NCBI RefSeq assembly: GCF_051842935.1 | Contig: NZ_JBPXRR010000001.1 | Span: 2,976,001 to 3,040,000 of the forward strand | DNA: 64,000 nt | Source of the DNA: Pseudalkalibacillus sp051842935 | Lineage (GTDB): Bacteria; Bacillota; Bacilli; Bacillales; Fictibacillaceae | Direction: 5' to 3' | Part shown: positions 1 through 8,260 of the stretch, piece after piece | Layout of the letters: every line of letters starts with the position of its first letter | How positions within the stretch are numbered: the stretch's first letter is position 1 | Translations under genes and position numbers: made by a program | The notes under the pieces: model-generated | What the model saw: only the letters and a program-made list of their open reading frames with translations | Told to the model about the DNA's origin: nothing | Database searches by the model: none

Positions 1-2
1 TC

Positions 3-761
3 CTGATGGCGTTGAACGTACATGGTGCCTTATTCTTCGGTATCGTTGCAACAGGGACAATCGCCTTTTTAACGGGACAGTTGGAGTTTAAAGAAGGCGT
101 TGTCGGCGCACCTTCCATGCCCGAAGCGTTCATCTTCGGAAGTCCGATCACAGCTTTTGTCGACATGTTCCAATATGGATTATATGCAGCCGTGTTTTCT
201 TTCCTACTTGTCACGATCTTTGATACGACCGGAACGATGATCGGGGTGGCTGAGCAAGCCGGTCTCATGAAAGGCAACAAAATGCCACGAGCACGACAGG
301 CATTGCTTGCGGATTCTGTCGCCACTTCTGTCGGAGCGATTTTCGGAACAAGCCCGACAAGTGCTTACATCGAGTCCTCATCAGGAGTTGCCGCTGGCGG
401 ACGTACAGGATTGACGAACGTTGTTGTTGCATTTTTGTTCCTGATGGCGATGTTCTTTGCTCCGCTAGTAGGTGCGATTTCAGGTTTGGCAGCCATCACC
501 GCTCCAACCTTGATCATCGTCGGAAGCTTCATGCTATCGAGTCTTGCGAAAATTGACTGGAATACATTTGATGAATCGTTCCCTGCGTTTTTGATCATTT
601 TGACGATGCCGTTGACGTCAAGCATCGCGACAGGAATTGCACTCGGATTCATCACGTATCCTTTATTGAAAATCGTTCGTGGGAAATGGCGTGAGGTTCA
701 TCCGCTCGTCATGCTTTTCGCAGTATTGTTTTTCATTCAACTGGCTTTCGTACCACACTAA
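3..761 (+). CDS. AzgA-family (NCS2) purine permease, 5' end cut by window
   Basis: C-terminal 252 codons of a multi-pass membrane transporter for adenine, guanine or hypoxanthine (PbuG/PbuO type). The AzgA-type signature DTTGTMIGVAEQAGL lies near residue 74, followed by TSPTSAYIESSSGVAAGGRTGL, which corresponds to the substrate-site region of the family, and then several hydrophobic segments to the end (family knowledge for function). The frame is open to the window edge and family members are about 430 residues, so the methionine at position 6 is internal and the real start lies upstream. A strong terminator follows the stop codon. Purine specificity is inferred from family; base preference cannot be read here. 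Confidence 0.9.
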   Translation: MMALNVHGALFFGIVATGTIAFLTGQLEFKEGVVGAPSMPEAFIFGSPITAFVDMFQYGLYAAVFSFLLVTIFDTTGTMIGVAEQAGLMKGNKMPRARQALLADSVATSVGAIFGTSPTSAYIESSSGVAAGGRTGLTNVVVAFLFLMAMFFAPLVGAISGLAAITAPTLIIVGSFMLSSLAKIDWNTFDESFPAFLIILTMPLTSSIATGIALGFITYPLLKIVRGKWREVHPLVMLFAVLFFIQLAFVPH

Positions 762-771
762 AAACAAGCCA

Positions 772-798
772 AACCGCCTGATATCAGGCGGTTTTTTT
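772..798 (+). terminator. Rho-independent terminator of the permease gene
   Basis: Perfect stem ACCGCCTGAT/ATCAGGCGGT followed by seven T residues, eleven bases after the permease stop codon. Confidence 0.92.
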
Positions 799-949
799 AT
801 ACCTAAAGACTCATTGATGACAAACAGATGTCATTTAGAGCGACCATCGACCTCCTTTTCTTTAGAATCCTTCATCTCTTATTCATAGGCCCTCAATAGA
901 GCAGCTCTAACATAAGGGGTGAAATGAAGAATAAAGAGGAGATGAGAAG

Positions 950-1822
950 ATGATTCAAACAAAATTCAAACGGTTTAGCTTGTTGCTTTTTACTTTTACA
1001 ATGATGGCGCTTTTGGTTGCATTGACTCCAGTCCAAGTGGTCGCTGAAGATGAGGATGACGAAGACCAGCGTGTTGAGGTCGTCGCTCACCGAGGAGCTG
1101 CCGGATATGCACCTGAAAATACGATGGCGGCCTTTGATAAAGCTGTTGAGATGGATTCCGACTACATTGAACTCGATGTACAGATGAGTAAGGATGGTGA
1201 ACTGGTCGTCATTCATGATACAACCGTCGATCGCACGACAGACGGTACTGGAAAAGTTGGCGAACTTACATATGCGGAGCTTCGAGCGTTGGATGCGGGA
1301 AGCTGGTTTGCTCCTGAGTTTAAAGGTGAACACCTTCCGACATTAGGTGAGGTTTTGGATGAGTACCGTGGAAAGACGAATTTTTTGATTGAGTTGAAGG
1401 CCCCTTCCCTCTACCCTGGAATTGAGGAAAAAGTGGCTGACGCTCTGGAAGCGAGAGATATGGATGAGCCCGAAGATCATTCCGTCATCGTCCAATCATT
1501 CGATTTCAACTCTATGCAAATTTTCAACGAATTGAGCGATGAAGTGCCGGTCGGAGTGCTCACTTGGAAGTCAGAAGACTTAACACCTGAAGCGTTGGAA
1601 GCATTTACGGAATATGCAGATTACGTCAATCCGAGTAAAAGTAAAGTGAACCGTGCGCTCGTTGAGGAGATTCATGGGCTTGAGATGGGGATCATGCCTT
1701 GGACTGTCCGCGCCCAAGAAGACGTCCAACCGCTGTTGGATGCAGGAGTGGATGGCATCATCACTGACTACCCTGATTATGTTCCGAGCTCATCAGAAGA
1801 AGATGAGGAAGACGAAGATTAA
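950..1822 (+). CDS. Secreted glycerophosphodiester phosphodiesterase (GDPD)
   Basis: Hydrolyses glycerophosphodiesters (deacylated phospholipids or teichoic-acid pieces) to glycerol 3-phosphate and an alcohol, outside the membrane. Residues 1-32 form a signal peptide (KFKR charge cluster, hydrophobic core, cleavage near VVA-ED). Then comes the GDPD TIM barrel: VAHRGAAGYAPENT holds the catalytic H47 and R48, metal ligands E74 and D76 sit in YIELDVQMSKDG, and the second catalytic histidine is H89 in VVIHD. The barrel closes with GIITDYPD. The mature protein starts and ends with acidic runs (EDEDDED and EEDEEDED), an unusual decoration. Ribosome-binding site AGAGGAGATGAGAAG precedes the ATG. It stands alone with its own terminator. 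GlpQ-like; 290 aa is normal for the family. Confidence 0.92.
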   Translation: MIQTKFKRFSLLLFTFTMMALLVALTPVQVVAEDEDDEDQRVEVVAHRGAAGYAPENTMAAFDKAVEMDSDYIELDVQMSKDGELVVIHDTTVDRTTDGTGKVGELTYAELRALDAGSWFAPEFKGEHLPTLGEVLDEYRGKTNFLIELKAPSLYPGIEEKVADALEARDMDEPEDHSVIVQSFDFNSMQIFNELSDEVPVGVLTWKSEDLTPEALEAFTEYADYVNPSKSKVNRALVEEIHGLEMGIMPWTVRAQEDVQPLLDAGVDGIITDYPDYVPSSSEEDEEDED

Positions 1823-1830
1823 TTTAAGTA

Positions 1831-1857
1831 GGGACTGTCTACGCGACAGTCCCTTTT
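1831..1857 (+). terminator. Terminator after the GDPD gene
   Basis: Stem GGGACTGTC/GACAGTCCC with loop TACGC, then TTTT. Confidence 0.8.
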
Positions 1858-1863
1858 CATCAA

Positions 1864-2235
1864 TTATGATTCGTTTGGCAAGTAATCTTCCAGCTTCAGT
1901 TTACGCTTTTGGGCTGGCGGTGGACAGCTTAAATTGAAGTTGAAAATCTTTTTGTTGATCTCCTCGACGTATTTCCGAATGTTGTATTCACTCGAATACC
2001 CCGCTAGCTCTGCTTTCATTTTTTCAATATCCTTGTCCATTTGGATCCAGGCCGGTAGTACATTGTTGTTTTTCAGTACTTTGTTCAGGAGGCGATCTGG
2101 ATTATAGGAGAGGTCCCCATCAAGCTCTAGTGGTTTCCCTTTCCCCTTTAAGTTGTCGAACATGCCTTCTTTTTCAGAACGTTTGATGATTTCTCCGATG
2201 TGATCCTGGTAATAAAATTCATCATTGTTACTCAT
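1864..2235 (-). CDS. DUF1992 domain protein
   Basis: 123-residue cytoplasmic protein of the DUF1992 family (related to the conserved part of DNAJC28). The N-terminal helix YYQDHIGEIIKRSEKEGMFDNLKGKGKPLEL is typical: the stretch GMFDNLKGKGKPL is the family hallmark. The middle is helical and charged, and the tail CPPPAQKRKLKLEDYLP is also common in homologues. Function is not established. A good GAGGAGGGT site lies 6 bases before the ATG. It is transcribed alone towards the GDPD gene. Confidence 0.85.
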   Translation of the reverse strand: MSNNDEFYYQDHIGEIIKRSEKEGMFDNLKGKGKPLELDGDLSYNPDRLLNKVLKNNNVLPAWIQMDKDIEKMKAELAGYSSEYNIRKYVEEINKKIFNFNLSCPPPAQKRKLKLEDYLPNES

Positions 2236-2337
2236 GTCGCACCCTCCTCGAAATTACTACTTCCTATTATTAGTAATACGAGATTAGGCACGAAAATCCC
2301 CGCCCATTTAATGTCAATTGTATGACAAAAACGACGA

Positions 2338-2397
2338 GTGCCAGGCACTGAACAGAAACCCTTGCGGGGCAAGGGCTTTCTTTCGGTGCCTGGCACC
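2338..2397. repeat. REP-like palindromic element, copy A
   Basis: 60-bp structured element: outer arms GTGCCAGGCAC (2338-2348) and GGTGCCTGGCACC (2385-2397), inner hairpin CCCTTGC-GGG-GCAAGGG (2359-2375). A second copy of exactly the same length lies at 6147-6206, with the arms changed to GTACCAGGTAC and GTACCTGGTACC. The paired changes keep the stem. A lone arm (GGTACCTGGTAC) follows at 2433-2444. The outer arms resemble REP sequences mobilised by RAYT transposases in bacilli (inference); no transposase is in the window. Confidence 0.8.
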
Positions 2398-2457
2398 GAC
2401 TCAAACCCGTTGCGCCCAAAGGTATCTGTGACGGTACCTGGTACTGTCTGATTCTGG

Positions 2458-3528
2458 TTACAGTTCGTCGAAGCCGTTGTCCTCGGAGACTTTCGTGTAT
2501 TGGCGAGATTTTTGTTCGAAGAAGTCGCTTTTCCCTTCGTTGACGGATTCGTACGCTTTGATCCATGGCATCGGATTCTTCCGATGTTCAGGAAATGGTC
2601 GCTCTGCTCCGAGCTGGTTGACTCGGATGTTCGAGATGAACTTGATGTACGCATCGAGCTCAGAAGTCGAGATCCCAGGGAAGCGGTCACCGATAATGTA
2701 TTTCCCCCATTTGATTTCAAGCTCTGCCGCTTTTTTGAAGGTTTTCTCCACAAAATGTGCTGCTTCCTTTTTATCCAAATCGAACTCTGCAACCACAGCT
2801 CCGTATATTTTCGTAAACAGGTTCACGTGCAGCTGTTCATCCCGATTGATGTAGTTGATCATCGTCGAGGTGGAGACCATCCTCTGATTCCTGGCCAGGT
2901 TATAGAAGAAGCTGAATCCCGAGTAGAAGTTCAGCCCCTCCAGCACAACATCGTAAACGATTGACTCCAGGAATGTTTCAGGAGTCGGATTGTTTACGAA
3001 CGCTTCATAACCCTCCATGATGAACTCGTTCCGCTCCTTCAGAACCGCATCATGCTTCCAGTACTCGAAGATCTCATCCTGCTTCCCTTTATCAACTAGG
3101 CTCGACAATACATACGAGTACGATTGGTTATGGACGACCTCCTGAAAGGCGAGTACGGTCATCAATGCCGTCAGGCTCGAGTCCGTCAGGTAATTGGCTA
3201 CCCGGTTCGCATAATCCGTCTGGATGCTGTCCAAAAAGGCAAGCAGCCCGATGATTTTGTTGAAGGCATCCTGCTCATCCCGAGCGAGTTCCGCATACTG
3301 TTTCCGATCGCCGGACATGTTGATCTCAAACGGCGTCCAGAAGTTCGAAAGCATCTGCTTATAGAGTGGATACGCCCATGAATAACGGACATCATCCCAG
3401 TTCAATACATTCGAGCTTTGCCCATTCAAAATGCCAGTCGAAGCGTTCGGCGCATCTGGTACATAAAGCTTCCTCTCTTTCAAAGTCTGATCAGCTTTCA
3501 CAGGAATCACATCCTTCCACATCTTCAT
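2458..3528 (-). CDS. nrdB: Class Ia ribonucleotide reductase, beta (radical) subunit
   Basis: Holds the di-iron centre and tyrosyl radical that NrdA needs to reduce ribonucleotides to deoxyribonucleotides. Ferritin-like fold; visible ligand motifs are DEQDAFNKIIGLLAFLD (first Asp/Glu), LAFQEVVHNQSYSYVL (Glu and His, with the radical-tyrosine region close after) and INRDEQLHVNLF (Glu and His in the last pair). The C-terminus (VSEDNGFDEL) is the acidic tail that docks on NrdA. The longest start overlaps nrdA by 38 bases but has no ribosome-binding site. A GTG at 3501 with AAGGA nine bases upstream would overlap nrdA by only 11 bases and give 347 aa, so the true start is uncertain. Second gene of the nrdAB unit. 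Confidence 0.93.
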   Translation of the reverse strand: MKMWKDVIPVKADQTLKERKLYVPDAPNASTGILNGQSSNVLNWDDVRYSWAYPLYKQMLSNFWTPFEINMSGDRKQYAELARDEQDAFNKIIGLLAFLDSIQTDYANRVANYLTDSSLTALMTVLAFQEVVHNQSYSYVLSSLVDKGKQDEIFEYWKHDAVLKERNEFIMEGYEAFVNNPTPETFLESIVYDVVLEGLNFYSGFSFFYNLARNQRMVSTSTMINYINRDEQLHVNLFTKIYGAVVAEFDLDKKEAAHFVEKTFKKAAELEIKWGKYIIGDRFPGISTSELDAYIKFISNIRVNQLGAERPFPEHRKNPMPWIKAYESVNEGKSDFFEQKSRQYTKVSEDNGFDEL

Positions 3529-5719
3529 GGGAGGTCGAACGGACGTAATAAGTCGTTTTCAATCCTGATTTCCACGCTGACAGATGTAGGTCCAACAGTT
3601 CTTTCGCTTTCACTGTATTTTTTACATATAGATTGAACGAAATGGACTGATCGACATGGCGCTGCCGTGCCGCATTTTGGCGGATGCTCCATTTTTGGTC
3701 GATTTCATATGCACTTTTGTAAAACCAGGTCGTTTCAGGTGACAGATCAGGGGCAGTGACAGGAATTTTCGAGCTCTTTTTCTCTTCGGCATATTGCTTT
3801 TTGAAAATCGGGTCGATACTCGCTGTCGATCCGGCAATGATGCTTGTCGATGCGTTCGGTGCGACCGCCAGCAGCCAGCCGTTCCGAATTCCGCCTGCCT
3901 GAACTTTTTCCGCAAGCTCCGTCCATTCTTCGCCTTCGTAACCACGTTCTGAAAAATATCGCCCCGTTTCCCAATCACTGCCTGCAAACGTCGGATAGCT
4001 GCCCTTCTCTTCTGCTAACGTCTGACTCGCCTGGATGGTCAGGAAGTTGATTTTTTCATAAAGTTCATCGGCAAACGCAACCGCTTCTTCCGATTCCCAG
4101 CGGATCCCTTTTTTCGCGAGAAGATGATGCCAACCGAATGTACCGAGCCCAATCGCGCGGTATTTGTCATTCGTTAGGACCGCCTGTTTCACTTCAATTT
4201 TATCTTTATTCAACTCGATCACATTGTCGAGCATCCGGACCTGGATCGGAATCACCCGTTCCAGCGCATCTGCTTCTACGACTCGCGCAAGCGACAAGCT
4301 CGACAGGTTACAAACGACGAAATCACCCGGAGTTTTCGTGATGATGATCTTCCCGTCAGCGGTCACTTCTTCCTCAACCGTCGTGGCCGTTTGGTTTTGC
4401 GTAATTTCCGTACAAAGATTCGTACAATAGATGATGCCTTCATGGCGATTGTTGTTCAGCCGGTTGACCGTATCCTTGTAGAACATGAAAGGACCTCCGG
4501 TTTCGAGCTGGCTGATCATGATTCGCTTCATGATGTCGATCGCGGGCACTTTATCTTTCGAAAGAAGCGGATGATTGACGCATTCCTCATACCGCTCCCG
4601 GAAACTCCCTGCGCCTTCTTTTTCATCGTAAAAATCATCGAGCTCGAATCCCATCATCTTCTTCACTTCATGCGGATCGAACAGGTACCAATCTTCACGC
4701 GCTTCCACTTTTTCCATGAACAGATCCGGTAAGACGACACCTGTAAAAAGGTCGTGTGTCCGCTGACGCTCATCGCCATTGTTCAGCTTCGCGTCCAGGA
4801 AAGCGAAAATATCTTTTCCGAACACCGGGTAGTAGACCGCAATCGCTCCGTTCCGCTGCCCCAGTTGATCGACATTCACCGCGGTCGTATTGAGCTGCTT
4901 CATCCAGGCGATAACCCCTGATGACGTGTTTTTATACCCTTTGATATCGGAGCCTTTGCTGCGGATCTTCCCAAGATAAACGCCTATTCCGCCCCCAGCT
5001 TTACTGAGCATGGCGATGTCTGTGTTCGAGTCGTAAATGCCTCGCAGACTATCATCCACGGTATCAATGAAACACGAACTCAACTGGCCATGGGCCTTGC
5101 CCGCATTTGATAGAGTGGGGGTCGCGACCGTCATGTACAGGTTGGATAGCACCCAGTACGCTTCTTTTACCAGCTCTAATCTCTGTTCCTTCGTTTCTGG
5201 CATCATCAAGGTCATCGCAATGATCATCCACCGTTCTTGTGGGAGCTCGAATAGATTCCGCTCATGATCTCTTGCTAGATAACGATCGGCTAACATCCGG
5301 ACGCCTGCATATGTAAGAAGGTGGTCTCTCTCTGGAGCGATGACTGCTTCTAATTCAGCGACCTCTTCTCTCGTATAATGGTTGAGGAGTTCCAGGTCGA
5401 AAATTCTCCGCTGCACGAGTTCATTGATCAGACCGTAAAAGTCTTGATAAGGGCCGCCTTGGAATCGGTTCATAGATGCTTCCTCATAGAGGGAATGCAG
5501 ATAGATTCTGGCGCAAACATATGTCCAGTCGGGTTCTTGTTGAGTGATTCGCGCCAACCCTTCTAATAGGAGCAGATTAGTGTCAGGGTCTTTTTCTTTA
5601 TCCGTCGATTGGATCGACACTTTACGGAACAGACCGTTTACATCCAATTGGGGAAATTCCTTTTGAAGTTGTTGTTTCAGTCGGCTTGTTGCTGACTTTC
5701 TTTTCACTTTTGTGATCAT
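3491..5719 (-). CDS. nrdA: Class Ia ribonucleotide reductase, alpha (catalytic) subunit
   Basis: Reduces ribonucleoside diphosphates with NrdB. 742 aa. Catalytic cysteines are visible: LSSCFIDTVDDS, the N-C-E triad in CTNLCTEI, CNLSSLSLARV, and the C-terminal CDSC pair that passes electrons from thioredoxin. GGGIGVYLGKIRSKGS and VAPNASTSIIAGSTASIDP are phosphate-binding and radical-transfer regions; YYVRS near the end carries the tyrosine pair. I see no obvious ATP-cone at the N-terminus. I start at the ATG at 5719, directly after AGAGGAGGAATAAGA; the frame is open 38 codons further but that stretch is the riboswitch leader. Controlled by the B12 riboswitch and terminator just upstream, and probably by NrdR. 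Confidence 0.95.
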   Translation of the reverse strand: MITKVKRKSATSRLKQQLQKEFPQLDVNGLFRKVSIQSTDKEKDPDTNLLLLEGLARITQQEPDWTYVCARIYLHSLYEEASMNRFQGGPYQDFYGLINELVQRRIFDLELLNHYTREEVAELEAVIAPERDHLLTYAGVRMLADRYLARDHERNLFELPQERWMIIAMTLMMPETKEQRLELVKEAYWVLSNLYMTVATPTLSNAGKAHGQLSSCFIDTVDDSLRGIYDSNTDIAMLSKAGGGIGVYLGKIRSKGSDIKGYKNTSSGVIAWMKQLNTTAVNVDQLGQRNGAIAVYYPVFGKDIFAFLDAKLNNGDERQRTHDLFTGVVLPDLFMEKVEAREDWYLFDPHEVKKMMGFELDDFYDEKEGAGSFRERYEECVNHPLLSKDKVPAIDIMKRIMISQLETGGPFMFYKDTVNRLNNNRHEGIIYCTNLCTEITQNQTATTVEEEVTADGKIIITKTPGDFVVCNLSSLSLARVVEADALERVIPIQVRMLDNVIELNKDKIEVKQAVLTNDKYRAIGLGTFGWHHLLAKKGIRWESEEAVAFADELYEKINFLTIQASQTLAEEKGSYPTFAGSDWETGRYFSERGYEGEEWTELAEKVQAGGIRNGWLLAVAPNASTSIIAGSTASIDPIFKKQYAEEKKSSKIPVTAPDLSPETTWFYKSAYEIDQKWSIRQNAARQRHVDQSISFNLYVKNTVKAKELLDLHLSAWKSGLKTTYYVRSTSHEDVEGCDSCES

Positions 5720-5740
5720 TCTTATTCCTCCTCTGTATAT

Positions 5741-5766
5741 AAAAAAACCACTCGGAGGGAGTGGTT
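5741..5766 (-). terminator. Transcription terminator in the nrdAB leader (riboswitch expression platform)
   Basis: On the minus strand: stem AACCACT/AGTGGTT around loop CCCTCCG, then seven T residues, ending about 12 bases before the nrdA ribosome-binding site. Its place between the cobalamin aptamer and nrdA makes it the likely ON/OFF switch: B12 bound, transcription stops. Confidence 0.85.
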
Positions 5767-5884
5767 GAAACGGAGACGGAATGAATGACCGTATCATCAA
5801 ACTCGTCGATTGAGGACGAGCATTGTTAGACATACGTCATATGTAACGCCTACGCTTCAACCCTCAATCCCCGAAGAATTGAAA

Positions 5885-6085
5885 CACTCAAGCGGCAGGC
5901 AGGTCTACTGACTTATGCTTCATCCTACTAGGAACCTTCCCATATAAGCACCTATTGCTAGACTGACTTATACAGTGGTCACTTCCGTTCGTCCACAATT
6001 ACAGTTGCGGGGACAGCTCTGGACTTACACCAGATTCCCTTTTAAGCCTCTAAATACATGGATAGAGGCACCCGACACTCGAATT
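5885..6085 (-). promoter_or_regulatory. Cobalamin (B12) riboswitch upstream of nrdAB
   Basis: Reading the minus strand, the conserved blocks appear in order: GGTGCCTC, then AGGGAATCTGGTGTAAGTCC, then GAGCTGTCCCCGCAACTGTA (the B12-box core), then GACCACTG, GGGAAGGTTCC, GGATGAAGC, and the closing AGTAGACCTGCCTGCC. This is a complete aptamer of normal size. It lies 5' of the leader terminator and nrdA. Known biology: such switches repress a B12-independent enzyme when a B12-dependent isozyme can take over, here presumably a class II reductase (NrdJ) elsewhere in the genome. Confidence 0.95.
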
Positions 6086-6133
6086 CATCAATATATTGTG
6101 TTGTCCACTATAGAATCTCACTAAATATAGCAC
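6086..6133. promoter_or_regulatory. Two candidate NrdR boxes at the nrdAB promoter
   Basis: NrdR boxes follow ACACWATATATWGTGT. Box 1 (6086-6101, core CAATATATTG) matches 13 of 16 positions; box 2 (6118-6133, core CTAAATATAG) matches 11 of 16. Cores start 32 bases apart, the three-turn spacing typical of NrdR sites. A minus-strand -35 TTGACA (6140-6135) lies just upstream and the boxes cover the -10/start area. Confidence 0.7.
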
Positions 6134-6146
6134 GTGTCAATAGGCA

Positions 6147-6206
6147 GTACCAGGTACGGATCAGAAACCCTTGCAGGGCAAGGGCTTTCTTTCAGTACCT
6201 GGTACC
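6147..6206. repeat. REP-like palindromic element, copy B
   Basis: Outer arms GTACCAGGTAC (6147-6157) and GTACCTGGTACC (6195-6206); inner hairpin CCCTTGC-AGG-GCAAGGG. Same 60-bp length and spacing as the copy at 2338-2397, with G:C to A:T changes made on both sides of the stem. The two copies bracket nrdAB. Confidence 0.8.
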
Positions 6207-6222
6207 ATAGGTCTTTTGAATT

Positions 6223-6257
6223 AAAAAACACTCGCCACGCGGGGTGGGAGTGTTTTT
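6223..6257 (-). terminator. Terminator after ywgA
   Basis: Stem AACACTC/GAGTGTT with a GC-rich loop, T run on the minus strand; A/T runs on both sides suggest it may work in both directions. Confidence 0.8.
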
Positions 6258-6293
6258 CTTCAAATCTCTTCTTCTCAGCCTATCCAATTGCTC

Positions 6294-6803
6294 TTACGAT
6301 ACGACCGTTTGTTTCTTCAAGTCATCGATATAGTTGAACGCTTCTTCAATTTCTTCTGTCGTATACTTCTGTTTCTGTTTGACGGTCTGAACCTTCTCTA
6401 CGATTTCTTCCTTCGCCAAGTGGTCGAAATAAAGAATGGTAGAAATCAGTTCCAAGATGCGGGAAGGCTGCTCGTTCATCGATGTCACACAAGATTGAAG
6501 CGGCTCAAGCTCCAGATCATAGTGCTTCAAGAATTGCTCTCCTTGTTCCGTCAACACGTACCGATATTGGTAATATCCCGACACTTTCTCCTTCATCTCT
6601 TCCAAAAACCCTAAGTTACACAGTTCTTCGACTCGAAGCGTCAACTCTTCCGAATACGGCCCGTAGAAATGGAATTGATACTTCTCCCCGAATGGAAACT
6701 TCAGCTTCTTGGCAATGTAGACCATCTTCTGCAGCTTTTTACGACCTACTACTTCCCTCGCATAATTGAACAATGCAATCAACCGCGCATGATGCTCAAG
6801 CAC
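6294..6803 (-). CDS. ywgA: YwgA family protein
   Basis: 169-residue cytoplasmic protein matching B. subtilis YwgA in pattern: a start of the type HARLIALFNYAREVVGRKKLQKMVYIAKKL, then FGEKYQFHFYGPYSEEL and a winged-helix-like middle (YRYVLTEQGEQFLKHY). Function unknown. Starts at GTG: GGAGGGG lies seven bases before it. It follows ywfO by only 13 bases on the same strand, so the two are one operon as in B. subtilis. Confidence 0.85.
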   Translation of the reverse strand: MLEHHARLIALFNYAREVVGRKKLQKMVYIAKKLKFPFGEKYQFHFYGPYSEELTLRVEELCNLGFLEEMKEKVSGYYQYRYVLTEQGEQFLKHYDLELEPLQSCVTSMNEQPSRILELISTILYFDHLAKEEIVEKVQTVKQKQKYTTEEIEEAFNYIDDLKKQTVVS

Positions 6804-6816
6804 GTTGAATCCCCTC

Positions 6817-8109
6817 CTAAAAATCTAATATCTCACTGATCTTTCTCTTTATATCTTGATCTTCTATCTGTTCGATTAAGTCTGATGGATAATACAATTT
6901 ATGATCTGTCCGTTTCTTACCTGAAATCGCCTCGACTACCGTCGACTCTCTTGAGAGCTCTCGATACTCTCCTCTTTTCGTCAACAAATGGATCGGAAGC
7001 CGTTCTTCTTCTTCACCCGGACGGTAAAAGTCATACGGTAAGTCGGATGAAGAATCGACAATCAAGTAATAATCCGGGTCGATACCCGCTTTTACAAAGT
7101 ACGTATACAGCTTGTGCCAATCTTCCATATGGACATTCGGATTGAACTCCATATACTTGAACAGACGACGGTTCAAAAACCGCTCGCACAAATCCCGAAG
7201 AATCGGATCGTCTTCTTCTTGCCATGCTTGGAAATAAAATTGAATGATGCCTTCGTCCAGTTTTATGTAATCATCAAGCTTGACTTCGCCTTTGAACAAC
7301 GAAATGAAATGAAGCGGTTCAAGTTTGAACTTGTATCCTTCTTCATACAAGGACTTCGCACGGTTCAGAATCTTCGACAGGATGACCTCGGCACTTCGCG
7401 TCACCGGATGGAAATAGACTTGCCAATACATTTGATATCGGCTCATGATGTAATCTTCTACAGCATGCATGCCACTTTGTTTGATGACAACCTGATCTTC
7501 CTTCGGTCGCATCACCCGGAGAATCCTTTCAATATCGAATTGTCCATAACTCACACCTGTAAAATACGCATCCCTTAACAGATAATCCATGCGGTCCGCG
7601 TCAATCTGACTGGAAATCATACTGACAACGAGCTTATTCTCGTACGTCTTCGCAATGACTTCAGACACTTTTCTAGGAAAATCATCATCTACCCTTTTCA
7701 ATACCTCGTTCACTTCGGTATCTCCAAGGATGATGGCTTGTGTAAAATCTTCATGATCGAGATCGAACACTTTTTCAAATGAATGGGAATAAGGGCCATG
7801 ACCCACATCGTGGAGCAATGCTGCCGTCAAACAGAGGATCCTCTCTTCTCCATCCCAATGCGGTCGGTTTTGGAAAATCTCCGTAATCCGGCGAACGATT
7901 TCATATACACCAAGCGAATGGCTGAATCGGCTATGCTCAGCGCCATGAAACGTCAAGAAAGTCGTTCCGAGCTGTCGGATCCTTCTTAAACGTTGAAACT
8001 CTTTCGTTCCGATCAAGTCCCAAATGATACGATCACGTACGTGGATGTACCGATGGACAGGATCCTTGAATACCTTTTCTTCGTCTAATTGTTGCTGCAT
8101 ATAGCTCAT
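6817..8109 (-). CDS. ywfO: HD-domain nucleotide phosphohydrolase YwfO
   Basis: 430-residue HD-superfamily hydrolase related to dGTP triphosphohydrolases. Metal ligands show as GAEHSRFSHSLGVYEIV (first His), LLHDVGHGPYSHSFE (HD pair) and SSQIDADRMDYLLRDAYFTG (last Asp plus the DRMDYL signature of the SAMHD1/YwfO group). The first segment, KVFKDPVHRYIHVRDRIIWDLI, is also characteristic. Known for B. subtilis YwfO: triphosphohydrolase acting on nucleoside triphosphates. First gene of the ywfO-ywgA operon. Confidence 0.9.
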   Translation of the reverse strand: MSYMQQQLDEEKVFKDPVHRYIHVRDRIIWDLIGTKEFQRLRRIRQLGTTFLTFHGAEHSRFSHSLGVYEIVRRITEIFQNRPHWDGEERILCLTAALLHDVGHGPYSHSFEKVFDLDHEDFTQAIILGDTEVNEVLKRVDDDFPRKVSEVIAKTYENKLVVSMISSQIDADRMDYLLRDAYFTGVSYGQFDIERILRVMRPKEDQVVIKQSGMHAVEDYIMSRYQMYWQVYFHPVTRSAEVILSKILNRAKSLYEEGYKFKLEPLHFISLFKGEVKLDDYIKLDEGIIQFYFQAWQEEDDPILRDLCERFLNRRLFKYMEFNPNVHMEDWHKLYTYFVKAGIDPDYYLIVDSSSDLPYDFYRPGEEEERLPIHLLTKRGEYRELSRESTVVEAISGKKRTDHKLYYPSDLIEQIEDQDIKRKISEILDF

Positions 8110-8200
8110 TGCCTGGCTAGTTCCCCTTTCATCTCACTTTACGAATGTAAAACTTTTCAGCAAGGATGTGAATCGAGGTAGGTGAAAAGTTCAAGTGTAA

Positions 8201-8260
8201 AGTATGAGTGCAACTATGGCTCTACCTTCACCAAGGCTGGGCATCGCCAAGTTTTCTTTA
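8201..8260 (+). repeat. 60-bp dispersed repeat, copy 1
   Basis: Shares AGTAT-ARGNGCAACTA-GGCTC and an identical 3' block CGCCAAGTTTTCTTTA with 24416-24474, in the same orientation and at nearly the same length (60 and 59 bases). Confidence 0.75.

Noticed and set aside
5765..5793. SigW-like promoter (TGAAAC ... CGTA) in the nrdA leader
   Set aside because: Spacing is 18 rather than 16 bases, it points away from nrdA, and the element falls inside the riboswitch expression platform.
5720..5833. N-terminal extension of nrdA by 38 codons
   Set aside because: The added codons run through the leader terminator of the riboswitch and have no ribosome-binding site; the ATG at 5719 has one.
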